Positions 30,990 to 39,003 of a stretch of 58,787 nt of DNA are shown here, in pieces. The notes under the pieces are model-generated. The model was given only the letters and a program-made list of their open reading frames with translations, ran no database searches and was not told the origin of the DNA. The translations under genes and the position numbers were made by a program. Source of the stretch: an uncultured Muribaculaceae bacterium (GTDB lineage: Bacteria; Bacteroidota; Bacteroidia; Bacteroidales; Muribaculaceae); NCBI GenBank assembly GCA_944321875.1, contig CALUMX010000018.1, positions 1-58,787 of the forward strand, given 5' to 3'. Numbering within the stretch: the first letter of the stretch is position 1; every line of letters begins with the position of its first letter.

Positions 30990-33977
30990 ATGATGAGAAA
31001 ATTCCTGATGTCTTTGGCTCTGGTCGGCTCCGTCTCGATGGGCACCATGGCCAAGACTCCCAATTTGTATGCCGGTACGGACCGTGCCGCCATGAACAAA
31101 TGGGTTGACTCCGTCTACAATGCCCTTACTCCCGATGAGCGGGTGGGCCAGATTATAGCGCAGGTGTTTGCGGCAAAGGACCTGAACGCGACCAAGGCGG
31201 AACTGAAGCGCGTCATTGAGAAATACCACGTGGGTGGTGTCTATTTCTCCATTGGTCCGGCTCTGAACCATGCCGAGTTTGCCAACTATGCCAACTCCCT
31301 GTCGAAAGTGCCTATTATGGTGTGCATCGACGGTGAGTGGGGTTTGTCGATGCGTATGCCGGAAACGCCCCGTTTCCCCAAGAACATGGCGTTGGGTGCG
31401 ATTCAGGACGACCAGTTGCTCTATGAGTATGGCCGCGAGATGGCGCGTGAGTGCCACGAAGTGGGCGTGAACGTGAATTTTGCCCCGGCAGTCGACGTCA
31501 ACAGCAACCCGGCCAACCCTGTCATCGGCCAGCGTTCCTACGGTGAGGACCCGATTAACGTGTCACGCAAGGCGATTGCCTATGCGCGCGGTCTGGAGGA
31601 CAACGGTATCCTTTCCGTTGCAAAACACTTCCCGGGTCATGGCGACACCCGTGAGGACTCCCACAAGACACTCCCCACGGTCAACCGTCCGCTCGCTTCG
31701 CTCAAAACCATCGACCTGCTACCGTTTACCAACTATGTGAACGCCGGTTTGGGCGGCGTGATGGTGGCGCACCTTAACGTGCCTGCGCTCAGCAAGAGCA
31801 AATATCCGACTTCACTCAATCATGCGGTGGTAACCGATTTCCTCAAGAACGACATGCAGTTTGAGGGACTTGTCTTTACCGACGGTCTGCAGATGCTCGG
31901 CGCGCGTATTCCGGGCAAGGCCAACGGCGTACTGGCGCTGAAGGCCGGAGTCGACGTCATGATTGAGCCTCACAATCTGCCGATGAACGTGGAGCAGCTC
32001 CGCGCCATGTATAAGAAGGGCGGACAGGACAGCGCACTGATTGCCAATGCCTGCAAGAAGATGCTCTCCTATAAGTATATTCTCGGTCTGACAGAGAAAC
32101 GCATGGTCGACAAAAACGGCTTGCTCAACCGTATCAACTCGCCGGAGGCCAAGGCGCTCGTCGACCGTCTTTATGCCGCATCGATGACGGTTGTGAAAAA
32201 CGACAATCGCATCCTGCCCATCAAGCATCTGGAGAACCGTGTTTCGGTCGTGACGGTGGGCGGCAGCCGCGACAAGGTGAGTGACTTTGTTGCGACCTGC
32301 AAGCTTTTCGCTCCGGTCGATGCCCATCAGATGACGGCCTCTACGATGAGTGCCACCGTGCGCGACGTGAAAGGTGCGGGTACGGTCGTGGTGGGAATCT
32401 ACGACAAGAGTTCTGCCAGCCGCAACGCTGTGAACTATCTCGTGCGCCACATCGACCCTTCCCGCCTGGTACTGTGCTTCTTCGTGCGTCCTTACGACAT
32501 GTCGGCCTATGCCAGTGCCATCAAGAAGTGCGCCGGTGTGATTGAGGCCTACGAGAACGAGCCGGGAGCGCAGAAGGCGGCGGCTCAGGTGGCATTCGGA
32601 GGAATCAACGCGACGGGTAAGCTGCCTGTCAGTGTGGAAGGCGTTGCCAAATGCGGACACGGTATCAATCTTTATGCTTCCCGTCTCGGCTATGCCTCCC
32701 CTGAGGATGTAGGGCTCGACCGCCGTATGGTGGAGCAGATTGACTCTATCGCCAGTCTTGCCATCCGTGAAAAGGCTTTTCCGGGCTGTCAGGTACTGGT
32801 GGCCCGCAACGGGAAAGTGGTGCTGAACAAGAGCTACGGCTATCTGGACTATACGAACAAACTGCTGGTCAACAACAATACGCTCTACGACCTTGCCTCC
32901 GTGTCGAAGGCATCCGGCATGCTGTCGGGCGTGATGAAAGCGGTGGAGCAGGGCAAGCTCTCGCTCGACGGCCGGCTTGACTCCTACATTCCCTCGCTGA
33001 AGGGAAACGAAAAGGGCGGGCTGACGATTCGCGATTTGCTTTATCATGAAACCGGCATGCAGCCTTCGCTCAACATGTACACGCTGATGACCGACACGGC
33101 GAGCTATAAGGGTGCGCTGGTGACAGGCAGCAAGTCGGCCGACTATCCGATGTTTGCGGGTGGCGGCTACATCAACCGTACGGCAAAGGTGCGCTCCGAC
33201 ATCACTTCTTCCGTCAAGACGAAGGATTTCGACGTGCAGATTGGCAAGCATCTCTATGTGGGCGACGTGACGCGCGACACCATCATGAACATTATCCACA
33301 ATCTTCCGCTGAGAAGTGACCGTAATTTTGTCTACAGCTGTCTCAACTTCTGCCTGCTGCGTGAGGCGGAGGAGGCTGCCACGGGCGTACGTCACGACCG
33401 TTACGTCTACGACAACATATTCCACCGCATCGGTTCGTTCCGTACGGTCTACCGCCCGCTTGAGCATTTCAGCGCGCGGGAGATTGCGCCGACCGAGCTT
33501 GACGACTATTTCCGCGGCGGCATGGTGCAGGGGGTGGTTCACGATGAGACGGCTGCCTTTTCCGGCGGCATTCAGGGCAATGCCGGCCTTTTCTCCAATG
33601 CCAACGACCTGGCGAAGCTCTGCCAGATGTGGCTGAACGGCGGTACTTACGGCGGCGAGCAGATTCTTTCGGCCGACGTGGTCAAGACGTTCATGACTTC
33701 GGTAAGTCCTAATTCCCACCGTGGACTGGGATTTGACAAGCCCAATTTTGACGACCCTGAAAATTCCTCGGTCTGCGAGCAGGCCGGCAAGCAGGTAGTG
33801 GGACATACGGGATTCACGGGAACGAGTTTCTGGATTGACCCGGAGGAGAACCTGATTTACGTCTTTTTGTGCAACCGTGTTTGCCCGAGCCGCATCAATC
33901 CGGCATTTGCCAATGTGGGCGCACGCTACAACATTTTCGGTTACATCTACGATTCCATCGCCCGCAACAAGAAATAG
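30990..33977 (+). CDS. GH3 beta-N-acetylglucosaminidase fused to a serine beta-lactamase-like domain
   Basis: This 995-residue secreted protein has a signal peptide (1-22). The GH3 domain of NagZ type (about 30-375) has KHFPGHGDTREDSH with the catalytic Asp223/His225 pair and nucleophile Asp298 in FTDGLQM. A GH3 C-terminal Rossmann-like part (about 390-560) follows. The last section (about 580-990) is a class C beta-lactamase/DD-peptidase-type domain with SVSK (Ser637, Lys640), a Y-S-C-L-N motif (Tyr782) and HTG near 935. NagZ cleaves GlcNAc-anhydroMurNAc and the second domain could act on wall peptides or esters. This fusion is known in Bacteroidota. The third residue of the YxN motif is Cys784, so activity of the second domain is uncertain. 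It is likely envelope peptidoglycan recycling. Confidence 0.9.
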   Translation: MMRKFLMSLALVGSVSMGTMAKTPNLYAGTDRAAMNKWVDSVYNALTPDERVGQIIAQVFAAKDLNATKAELKRVIEKYHVGGVYFSIGPALNHAEFANYANSLSKVPIMVCIDGEWGLSMRMPETPRFPKNMALGAIQDDQLLYEYGREMARECHEVGVNVNFAPAVDVNSNPANPVIGQRSYGEDPINVSRKAIAYARGLEDNGILSVAKHFPGHGDTREDSHKTLPTVNRPLASLKTIDLLPFTNYVNAGLGGVMVAHLNVPALSKSKYPTSLNHAVVTDFLKNDMQFEGLVFTDGLQMLGARIPGKANGVLALKAGVDVMIEPHNLPMNVEQLRAMYKKGGQDSALIANACKKMLSYKYILGLTEKRMVDKNGLLNRINSPEAKALVDRLYAASMTVVKNDNRILPIKHLENRVSVVTVGGSRDKVSDFVATCKLFAPVDAHQMTASTMSATVRDVKGAGTVVVGIYDKSSASRNAVNYLVRHIDPSRLVLCFFVRPYDMSAYASAIKKCAGVIEAYENEPGAQKAAAQVAFGGINATGKLPVSVEGVAKCGHGINLYASRLGYASPEDVGLDRRMVEQIDSIASLAIREKAFPGCQVLVARNGKVVLNKSYGYLDYTNKLLVNNNTLYDLASVSKASGMLSGVMKAVEQGKLSLDGRLDSYIPSLKGNEKGGLTIRDLLYHETGMQPSLNMYTLMTDTASYKGALVTGSKSADYPMFAGGGYINRTAKVRSDITSSVKTKDFDVQIGKHLYVGDVTRDTIMNIIHNLPLRSDRNFVYSCLNFCLLREAEEAATGVRHDRYVYDNIFHRIGSFRTVYRPLEHFSAREIAPTELDDYFRGGMVQGVVHDETAAFSGGIQGNAGLFSNANDLAKLCQMWLNGGTYGGEQILSADVVKTFMTSVSPNSHRGLGFDKPNFDDPENSSVCEQAGKQVVGHTGFTGTSFWIDPEENLIYVFLCNRVCPSRINPAFANVGARYNIFGYIYDSIARNKK

Positions 33978-33999
33978 CGGCGGGTGAGGTTAAAACCAT

Positions 34000-34048
34000 A
34001 GCAGGGGATACGGCCAGAGCTGACAGGCCGTATCCCCTGCTTTATTCT
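34000..34048 (+). terminator. Terminator after the GH3 fusion gene
   Basis: A 16 bp stem (34000-34015 with 34026-34041) is followed by TTATTCTT. Confidence 0.9.
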
Positions 34049-34127
34049 TGTTTTGATAAAAGTTTGCAAAATTGATATTTTTCAAACTTTATGACACGAT
34101 AATGATGAATATTTGGTAAAAATGTTA

Positions 34128-34135
34128 TATTTTTG
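34128..34135 (+). promoter_or_regulatory. -7 box for gdhA
   Basis: TATTTTTG, about 49 nt before the ATG at 34184. The -33 element is not consensus. Confidence 0.5.
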
Positions 34136-34183
34136 TCGCGGAAAAAGAAAAAACGGTAAATTTTTAAACCTATAAAAGCATAT

Positions 34184-35521
34184 ATGATGAAAGCAGCAGA
34201 AGTGATTGATGACTTGCGTCGTCGTTTTCCCAACGAACCCGAGTATTTGCAGGCAGTGGAAGAGGTGTTGACCTCGATTGAGGATGTCTACAACGAGCAT
34301 CCTGAGTTTGAGCGTTATAACCTGATAGAGCGTCTTTGCCTGCCTGACCGCATATTCTCTTTCCGGGTGTCGTGGGTCGACGATAAGGGACGTGTACAGA
34401 ACAATATGGGCTACCGCGTGCAGCACAACAACGCCATCGGCCCTTACAAGGGAGGAATCCGTTTCCACTCTTCGGTCAATCAGTCTATTCTGAAGTTCCT
34501 CGCTTTCGAGCAAACATTCAAAAACTCGCTCACTACGTTGCCGATGGGTGGCGGAAAGGGTGGCTCCGACTTCAATCCGAAAGGAAAGTCTGATATGGAG
34601 GTGATGCGTTTCTGCCAGGCTTTTGTGGCGGAGTTGTGGCGCAATCTCGGTGCTGACCGCGACGTGCCGGCCGGCGACATCGGCGTGGGTGGCCGTGAGG
34701 TGGGCTATATGTATGGAGCCTACAAGAAGATGGCGCGTGAGAATACGGGTACGTTTACAGGCAAGGGACTGGAGTTCGGCGGCTCACTGATTCGCCCGGA
34801 AGCTACGGGTTACGGAAACGTTTATTTCCTGCTCAACATGCTCGCGACACGCGGCATTGACATCCGCGGTAAGCGTGTGGCCATTTCCGGCTCGGGCAAC
34901 GTGGCTACCTATACGGCGCAGAAACTGCTCTCGCTCGGTGCGAAGGTGGTGACGATGAGCGACTCCGACGGTACGATTTATGTGCCGGAAGGTCTGACAC
35001 AGGAACAGCTTGATTTCATCTTTGAATTGAAGAACATCTATCGTGGCCGTATCCGCGAGTTTGCCGAGAAATACGGCTGTGAATACATCGCCGGCGGTCG
35101 TCCGTGGGGATTGCCGTGCGACATCGCCATGCCGTCGGCTACACAGAACGAGATAGACGGTGACGATGCCCGTGCGTTGCTTGCCAACGGCTGTATCGCC
35201 GTTTCGGAGGGTGCCAACATGCCGTCGACTCCGGAAGCTGTCCACGAATTTGTCAATGCCCGCATCCTCTATGCTCCGGGTAAGGCGGCGAATGCCGGAG
35301 GCGTGTCGGTTTCCGGTCTGGAGATGGCGCAGAACTCACAGAAGCTGACTTGGACTGCCGAGGAGGTCGACGAGAAACTCAAGTCGATTATGGCAGGTAT
35401 TCACGAGCAATGCTGCAAGTACGGCCGTGAGGCAGACGGTTACGTCAACTATGTGAAGGGAGCCAATGTGGCCGGCTTCATGAAGGTGGCGCGTGCGATG
35501 ATGGCGCAGGGCGTCCTTTAA
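34184..35521 (+). CDS. gdhA: NADP-specific glutamate dehydrogenase
   Basis: This 445-residue hexameric-type enzyme interconverts 2-oxoglutarate plus ammonia and glutamate, the main ammonia assimilation route in gut Bacteroidales. Catalytic-region motifs PYKGGIRFH and LPMGGGKGGSDFNPKGKSD carry the substrate Lys residues. The nucleotide fold AISGSGNVATYTAQKL lacks the acidic residue typical of strict NAD enzymes. Length is typical. Two ATGs are adjacent (34184 and 34187) and the choice hardly matters. It is transcribed alone; a 181 bp inverted-repeat element sits in its 3' UTR before the terminator. Confidence 0.97.
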   Translation: MMKAAEVIDDLRRRFPNEPEYLQAVEEVLTSIEDVYNEHPEFERYNLIERLCLPDRIFSFRVSWVDDKGRVQNNMGYRVQHNNAIGPYKGGIRFHSSVNQSILKFLAFEQTFKNSLTTLPMGGGKGGSDFNPKGKSDMEVMRFCQAFVAELWRNLGADRDVPAGDIGVGGREVGYMYGAYKKMARENTGTFTGKGLEFGGSLIRPEATGYGNVYFLLNMLATRGIDIRGKRVAISGSGNVATYTAQKLLSLGAKVVTMSDSDGTIYVPEGLTQEQLDFIFELKNIYRGRIREFAEKYGCEYIAGGRPWGLPCDIAMPSATQNEIDGDDARALLANGCIAVSEGANMPSTPEAVHEFVNARILYAPGKAANAGGVSVSGLEMAQNSQKLTWTAEEVDEKLKSIMAGIHEQCCKYGREADGYVNYVKGANVAGFMKVARAMMAQGVL

Positions 35522-35570
35522 ACAGCTCATTTTTATTTGCGTGTCATATATTCTAAACTCTTTGAGTTTT

Positions 35571-35751
35571 AAGAAACTGTTTAAATTTTATTGGAAAATA
35601 ATGTAAAGGCTCGTATCGTTTTGAGTTTCTTTTCGGCCTGTTTTCCTGTTTTTACTCGTCGCGTAGCCCGCTACGCTCCTGCGGAAAACAGAAAAACATC
35701 CTCGAAAACAATTCTCAAAATCGATTACGAATAAAATTTAAACAGCTTCTT
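35571..35751. repeat. 181 bp MITE-like element with 22 bp terminal inverted repeats
   Basis: The ends 35571-35592 and 35730-35751 are inverted repeats with one mismatch. Nested inner dyads exist: TTTTGAG/CTCAAAA, CTGTTTTCC (35638-35646)/GGAAAACAG (35683-35691), and GCGTAG-CCCG-CTACGC (35661-35676). It has no ORF and no obvious target duplication. The 15 bp GTTTAAATTTTATTG also occurs at 17179-17193 on the other strand. It lies between the gdhA stop and its terminator. Confidence 0.7.
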
Positions 35752-35753
35752 GG

Positions 35754-35781
35754 AAGGGCAGCCATGCGGCTGCCTTTTTTT
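35754..35781 (+). terminator. Terminator of gdhA
   Basis: GGCAGCC (35757-35763) pairs with GGCTGCC (35768-35774), followed by seven T. It is directly adjacent to the right end of the 181 bp element. Confidence 0.85.
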
Positions 35782-35795
35782 GTGGGTGAGGTGGG

Positions 35796-35832
35796 GTAAA
35801 AAAGAGGCTCCGGCGGAATTACCGCCGGAGCC
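35796..35832 (-). terminator. Terminator of gpmI
   Basis: An 11 bp stem GGCTCCGGCGG/CCGCCGGAGCC with TCTTTTTTA on the minus-strand side. Confidence 0.92.
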
Positions 35833-35854
35833 TGCCTTATGGTTGGATTCTATC

Positions 35855-37366
35855 TTAGAACAGTGCCTTGCCAGTCATGTCGGCCGGTTGAGGCATGCCC
35901 ATAATCTTCAGGATTGTAGGAGCAACGTCAGCGAGGATACCGTTGGAAATCTTCGTGTCGACGTTCTCTGTAACGTATACGCAAGGAACCGGGTTCAGAG
36001 AGTGAGCTGTGTTCGGCGTACCGTCGTTGTTGATAGCGTTGTCGGCGTTACCGTGGTCAGCGATGATGATGACCTCATAACCGTGAGCCTTGGCAGCCTC
36101 TACTGTGTCCTTCACGCAGTTGTCGATGGCAACGACAGCCTTCTCGATAGCTTCGTAGATACCGGTGTGGCCCACCATGTCGCCGTTTGCGTAGTTGACA
36201 ACGATGAAGTCGTATTCTTCCTTGCCGATAGCCTCTACGAGTTTGTCCTTCACCTCGTATGCGCTCATTTCCGGCTTCAGGTCGTAGGTAGCAACCTTCG
36301 GTGACGGAACGAGGATGCGGTCCTCACCTTCGTACGGAGTTTCGCGGCCACCGTTGAAGAAGAAGGTAACGTGAGCGTATTTCTCAGTTTCTGCGATGTG
36401 AAGCTGCTTCTTTCCGTTGACAGAAAGGTATTCGCCGAGCGTGTTCTCTACGTTCTCCTTGTCGAAGAGGATGTGTACACCCTTGAAAGAAGAGTCGTAA
36501 GGAGTCATGCAGAAGTATTGCAGGCCCGGGATTGTCTTCATGCCGGCTTCCGGCATGTCCTGCTGAGTGAGGACGATAGTCAGCTCTTTCGCACGGTCAT
36601 TGCGGTAGTTGAAGAAGATGACAGCGTCGCCTTCCTTGATGGTTCCGTCGACAGTAGAGTTGACAATCGGCTTGATGAATTCGTCAGTAACGTCGGCATC
36701 GTATGATTCCTGCATAGCCTGAACCATGTTGTCAGAAGCCTTGCCCTTGCCTTCCACGAGGAGGTCGTATGCTTCCTTGATGCGCTCCCAGCGTTTGTCG
36801 CGGTCCATAGCGTAGAAACGTCCTACGATGGAAGCGATAGTGCCGGCAGATTGCTTGCAGTGGTTCTCCACCTCTTCGATGAAGCCCTTGCCGCTCTTCG
36901 GGTCAGTGTCGCGACCGTCCATGAAACAGTGGATGTAAACTTTTTCCAAACCGTATTCCTTAGCGATGTCGCAGAGTGCGTAGAGGTGCTCGAGAGAGCT
37001 GTGTACGCCGCCGTTGGAAGTGAGGCCCATGAAGTGGATGGCCTTGCCTGATTCCTTGGCGTATGAGAATGCAGCAACGATTTCCTTGTTGTTGCGGATT
37101 GACTTATCAGCAATGGATTTGTTGATTTTCACGAGGTCCTGATAGAGCACGCGACCTGCACCGATGTTCAGGTGGCCCACTTCAGAGTTACCCATCTGTC
37201 CGTCAGGCAAGCCTACGTTCTCGCCGCTGGCCTGAAGTTGAGAATTGGGATAAGTTTTTACGAGATAGTCCCAGTAAGGAGTCGGAGTAGAGAAGATTGC
37301 ATCACTTTTAGTGTGGTTGCCGATACCCCAACCGTCCAAAATCATCAACAGAGCTTTTTTCGCCAT
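35855..37366 (-). CDS. gpmI: Cofactor-independent phosphoglycerate mutase
   Basis: This 503-residue alkaline-phosphatase-superfamily enzyme converts 3-phosphoglycerate to 2-phosphoglycerate in glycolysis. The metal motif LMILDGWG is at the N-terminus, the phospho-serine lies in [16 protein letters not shown], and [13 protein letters not shown] and IADHGNADN complete the two-manganese site. Length is typical. It has its own consensus promoter (37412-37442) and terminator. Confidence 0.98.
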   Translation of the reverse strand: MAKKALLMILDGWGIGNHTKSDAIFSTPTPYWDYLVKTYPNSQLQASGENVGLPDGQMGNSEVGHLNIGAGRVLYQDLVKINKSIADKSIRNNKEIVAAFSYAKESGKAIHFMGLTSNGGVHSSLEHLYALCDIAKEYGLEKVYIHCFMDGRDTDPKSGKGFIEEVENHCKQSAGTIASIVGRFYAMDRDKRWERIKEAYDLLVEGKGKASDNMVQAMQESYDADVTDEFIKPIVNSTVDGTIKEGDAVIFFNYRNDRAKELTIVLTQQDMPEAGMKTIPGLQYFCMTPYDSSFKGVHILFDKENVENTLGEYLSVNGKKQLHIAETEKYAHVTFFFNGGRETPYEGEDRILVPSPKVATYDLKPEMSAYEVKDKLVEAIGKEEYDFIVVNYANGDMVGHTGIYEAIEKAVVAIDNCVKDTVEAAKAHGYEVIIIADHGNADNAINNDGTPNTAHSLNPVPCVYVTENVDTKISNGILADVAPTILKIMGMPQPADMTGKALF

Positions 37367-37411
37367 AAGAGTTATAATTTATAAGATTTTACGTCTGCTT
37401 AAAATTCTGTG

Positions 37412-37442
37412 CAAAGTTACGATGTTTGCCACTAAACTGCAA
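37412..37442 (-). promoter_or_regulatory. Promoter of gpmI
   Basis: On the minus strand TTG (37442-37440), a 20 bp spacer and TAACTTTG (37419-37412), with a leader of about 40 nt. Confidence 0.85.
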
Positions 37443-37479
37443 GAATATGAGCGTATTTTTGGAAGCTGGCGGCCGGAAT

Positions 37480-37517
37480 AAAAAAGAGCATCCGAGCGCC
37501 TCACGGCGTCCGGATGC
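37480..37517 (-). terminator. Terminator of the NigD-like gene
   Basis: GCATCCG (37488-37494) pairs with CGGATGC (37511-37517), with an inner GCGCC/GGCGT pair; the minus-strand tail is TCTTTTTT. Confidence 0.88.
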
Positions 37518-37588
37518 CAAACCTCATCTGAAACTATTACAGAATTCTAAACTAAGTAAACTAATGTTTCATGAAAAGCGAATGATAT

Positions 37589-38332
37589 TTATCTTGTAAC
37601 CACATTATTCTCTTCTTGTTGTGGAGTGCGAACGGTCTGGGGATTTACTCCCTCGCGTTCCAAGTCATACTTCAGGAATACCTCGCCGTTGCGGAACGTC
37701 TTGTCGCGGATGATGAATCCCTTCACGGTCGTGTCGTCGAGATACTTGCTGATGTCGAACGACGCATATCCTGTGTAGCTGTTGACCAGCGTGTTGCCGT
37801 TGCCGTTGTGGCGCAGCTCCAGGTAAACGTAGCCGTTCTCCTGCTTCTTAGGCTCATCGACTGTCACCAGGTTGATGTAGTGCGGACGGGCACCGTTGGT
37901 GAGGAGGAAGAACTGCAGGTTCAGATACTTGCCGGAATTCCACAGAGCGTAAATGTCGATAGGGTCATCGCCGATTTCCGCACTGTTCTCGTCGGTGAGG
38001 GCAACAATGTCCTTTGTCAGTACCTTGCTGGCGTAGATGACGGAGATGTCGCCGTCAAAAGGCTCTTCAAGGTTTGTCTCGCCGAGCATTTCGGCATATA
38101 CGCGGTCTCCTTCCGTAAACTCGTTATCAAGTAGGTCCTGAGTGTTGAGGACGTGGAATTTGTTTCCTTTGTCGCTGACAATGCAGAACCGGTTTTCGCT
38201 GTCGGTCTCAAGGAGTCCGATGGTCGCATATCTCGGGTTGGCGTAACTGGCATCGGAGTTCTTGTCACAGGATGTGAATGCCGCCAACACACAGAGCATG
38301 CAGAAAAATGCTGTTAGAAAAGAGGATCTCAT
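37589..38332 (-). CDS. NigD-like lipoprotein
   Basis: This 247-residue lipoprotein has lipobox AFTSC (Cys 22). It matches the NigD-like family of Bacteroidota: an N-terminal OB-like part (about 35-110; ENRFCIVSDKGNKFHVLNTQ, then EGDRVYAEMLG) and a C-terminal beta-sandwich (about 125-235; ALWNSGKYLNLQFFLLTNG, HYINLV, YTGYASFDISKYL). In Bacteroides thetaiotaomicron, NigD1 is the protein through which the Dma1/Das1 anti-sigma/sigma pair controls vesicle formation. This gene is divergent (127 bp) from such a pair, and its upstream region lacks a TAnnTTTG box, consistent with an alternative sigma. Family call from pattern; the regulatory link is inferred. Confidence 0.78.
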   Translation of the reverse strand: MRSSFLTAFFCMLCVLAAFTSCDKNSDASYANPRYATIGLLETDSENRFCIVSDKGNKFHVLNTQDLLDNEFTEGDRVYAEMLGETNLEEPFDGDISVIYASKVLTKDIVALTDENSAEIGDDPIDIYALWNSGKYLNLQFFLLTNGARPHYINLVTVDEPKKQENGYVYLELRHNGNGNTLVNSYTGYASFDISKYLDDTTVKGFIIRDKTFRNGEVFLKYDLEREGVNPQTVRTPQQEENNVVTR

Positions 38333-38459
38333 AGTCTGTCTGTTTTATTGGTTTTCGATTGATAAACGCGGAAGAACGGAAATACTGCACAGGAATAGAA
38401 AAATTTTTTTTCAAAGCAGTAATTTTGCATATCGTGCGTTTATAAGGTGTAAAAAAGAA
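38333..38459. promoter_or_regulatory. Divergent control region between the NigD-like gene and the sigma gene
   Basis: 127 bp. Toward the sigma gene there is TAATTTTG (38420-38427), a housekeeping -7 box without a good -33. Toward the NigD-like gene no housekeeping box is seen, so an ECF-type promoter is likely but its motif cannot be defined from one sequence. Confidence 0.5.
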
Positions 38460-39002
38460 ATGAACGAGCAGGAAATATCTCAAGGATGCCTAAAGGGCAA
38501 CCGTGAGGCGCAGCGCGAACTGTATTCGCGTTGTGCAGGGGCTATGTTGTCGGTCGGAATGCGCTATCTTGCCGACCGGGAGACGGCTGAGGATGTCCTG
38601 CACGATGTGTTTATCGGGGTGTTTACCCACTTTGACAAGTTTACCTACCGGGGAGAAGGGTCGCTGATGGCATGGATGAAGCGTGTCATGGTCAATGCGT
38701 CGCTCGATTACCTGCGTCGTCGTACGCCTTTCGAGACGGTTGAGGTGGAAAAGGTGAAGGATGAGGTCGAAATCGACCCGTCGGACGTGGAGACAGTGCC
38801 GACCGACGTGATAATGCGTTTTATCAGCGAATTGCCCGACGGTTACCGCACGGTGTTCAACCTTTTCACCTTTGAGGAGAAAAGTCACCGGGAGATAGCG
38901 GAAATGCTCGGCATCAATGAGAAGTCATCGTCGTCGCAGCTCTCGAGGGCAAAGACGTTGTTGCAGAAAAAAATTAAGGAGTATTTGAATTTACAAGCAT
39001 AA
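38460..39002 (+). CDS. ECF RNA polymerase sigma factor (Das-like)
   Basis: This 180-residue ECF sigma-70 has region 2 at about 12-80 (NREAQRELYSRCAGAMLSVGMRYL, AEDVLHDVFIGVFTHFDKF, SLMAWMKRVMVNASLDYLRRR) and region 4 at about 118-175 (LPDGYRTVFNLFTFEEKSHREIAEMLGINEKSSSSQLSRAKTLLQKKI). The start at 38460 (MNEQEIS) follows the -7 box at 38420; the longer frame from 38262 runs back through the divergent gene. One bp separates it from the next gene, whose N-terminus looks like the anti-sigma partner. Together they match Das/Dma pairs. It likely directs its own operon or the divergent NigD-like gene. Confidence 0.88.
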   Translation: MNEQEISQGCLKGNREAQRELYSRCAGAMLSVGMRYLADRETAEDVLHDVFIGVFTHFDKFTYRGEGSLMAWMKRVMVNASLDYLRRRTPFETVEVEKVKDEVEIDPSDVETVPTDVIMRFISELPDGYRTVFNLFTFEEKSHREIAEMLGINEKSSSSQLSRAKTLLQKKIKEYLNLQA

Positions 39003-39003
39003 A

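Noticed and set aside
31812..33806. 664-codon open frame on the minus strand
   Set aside because: Shadow of the GH3/beta-lactamase fusion, which has clear catalytic motifs on the plus strand.
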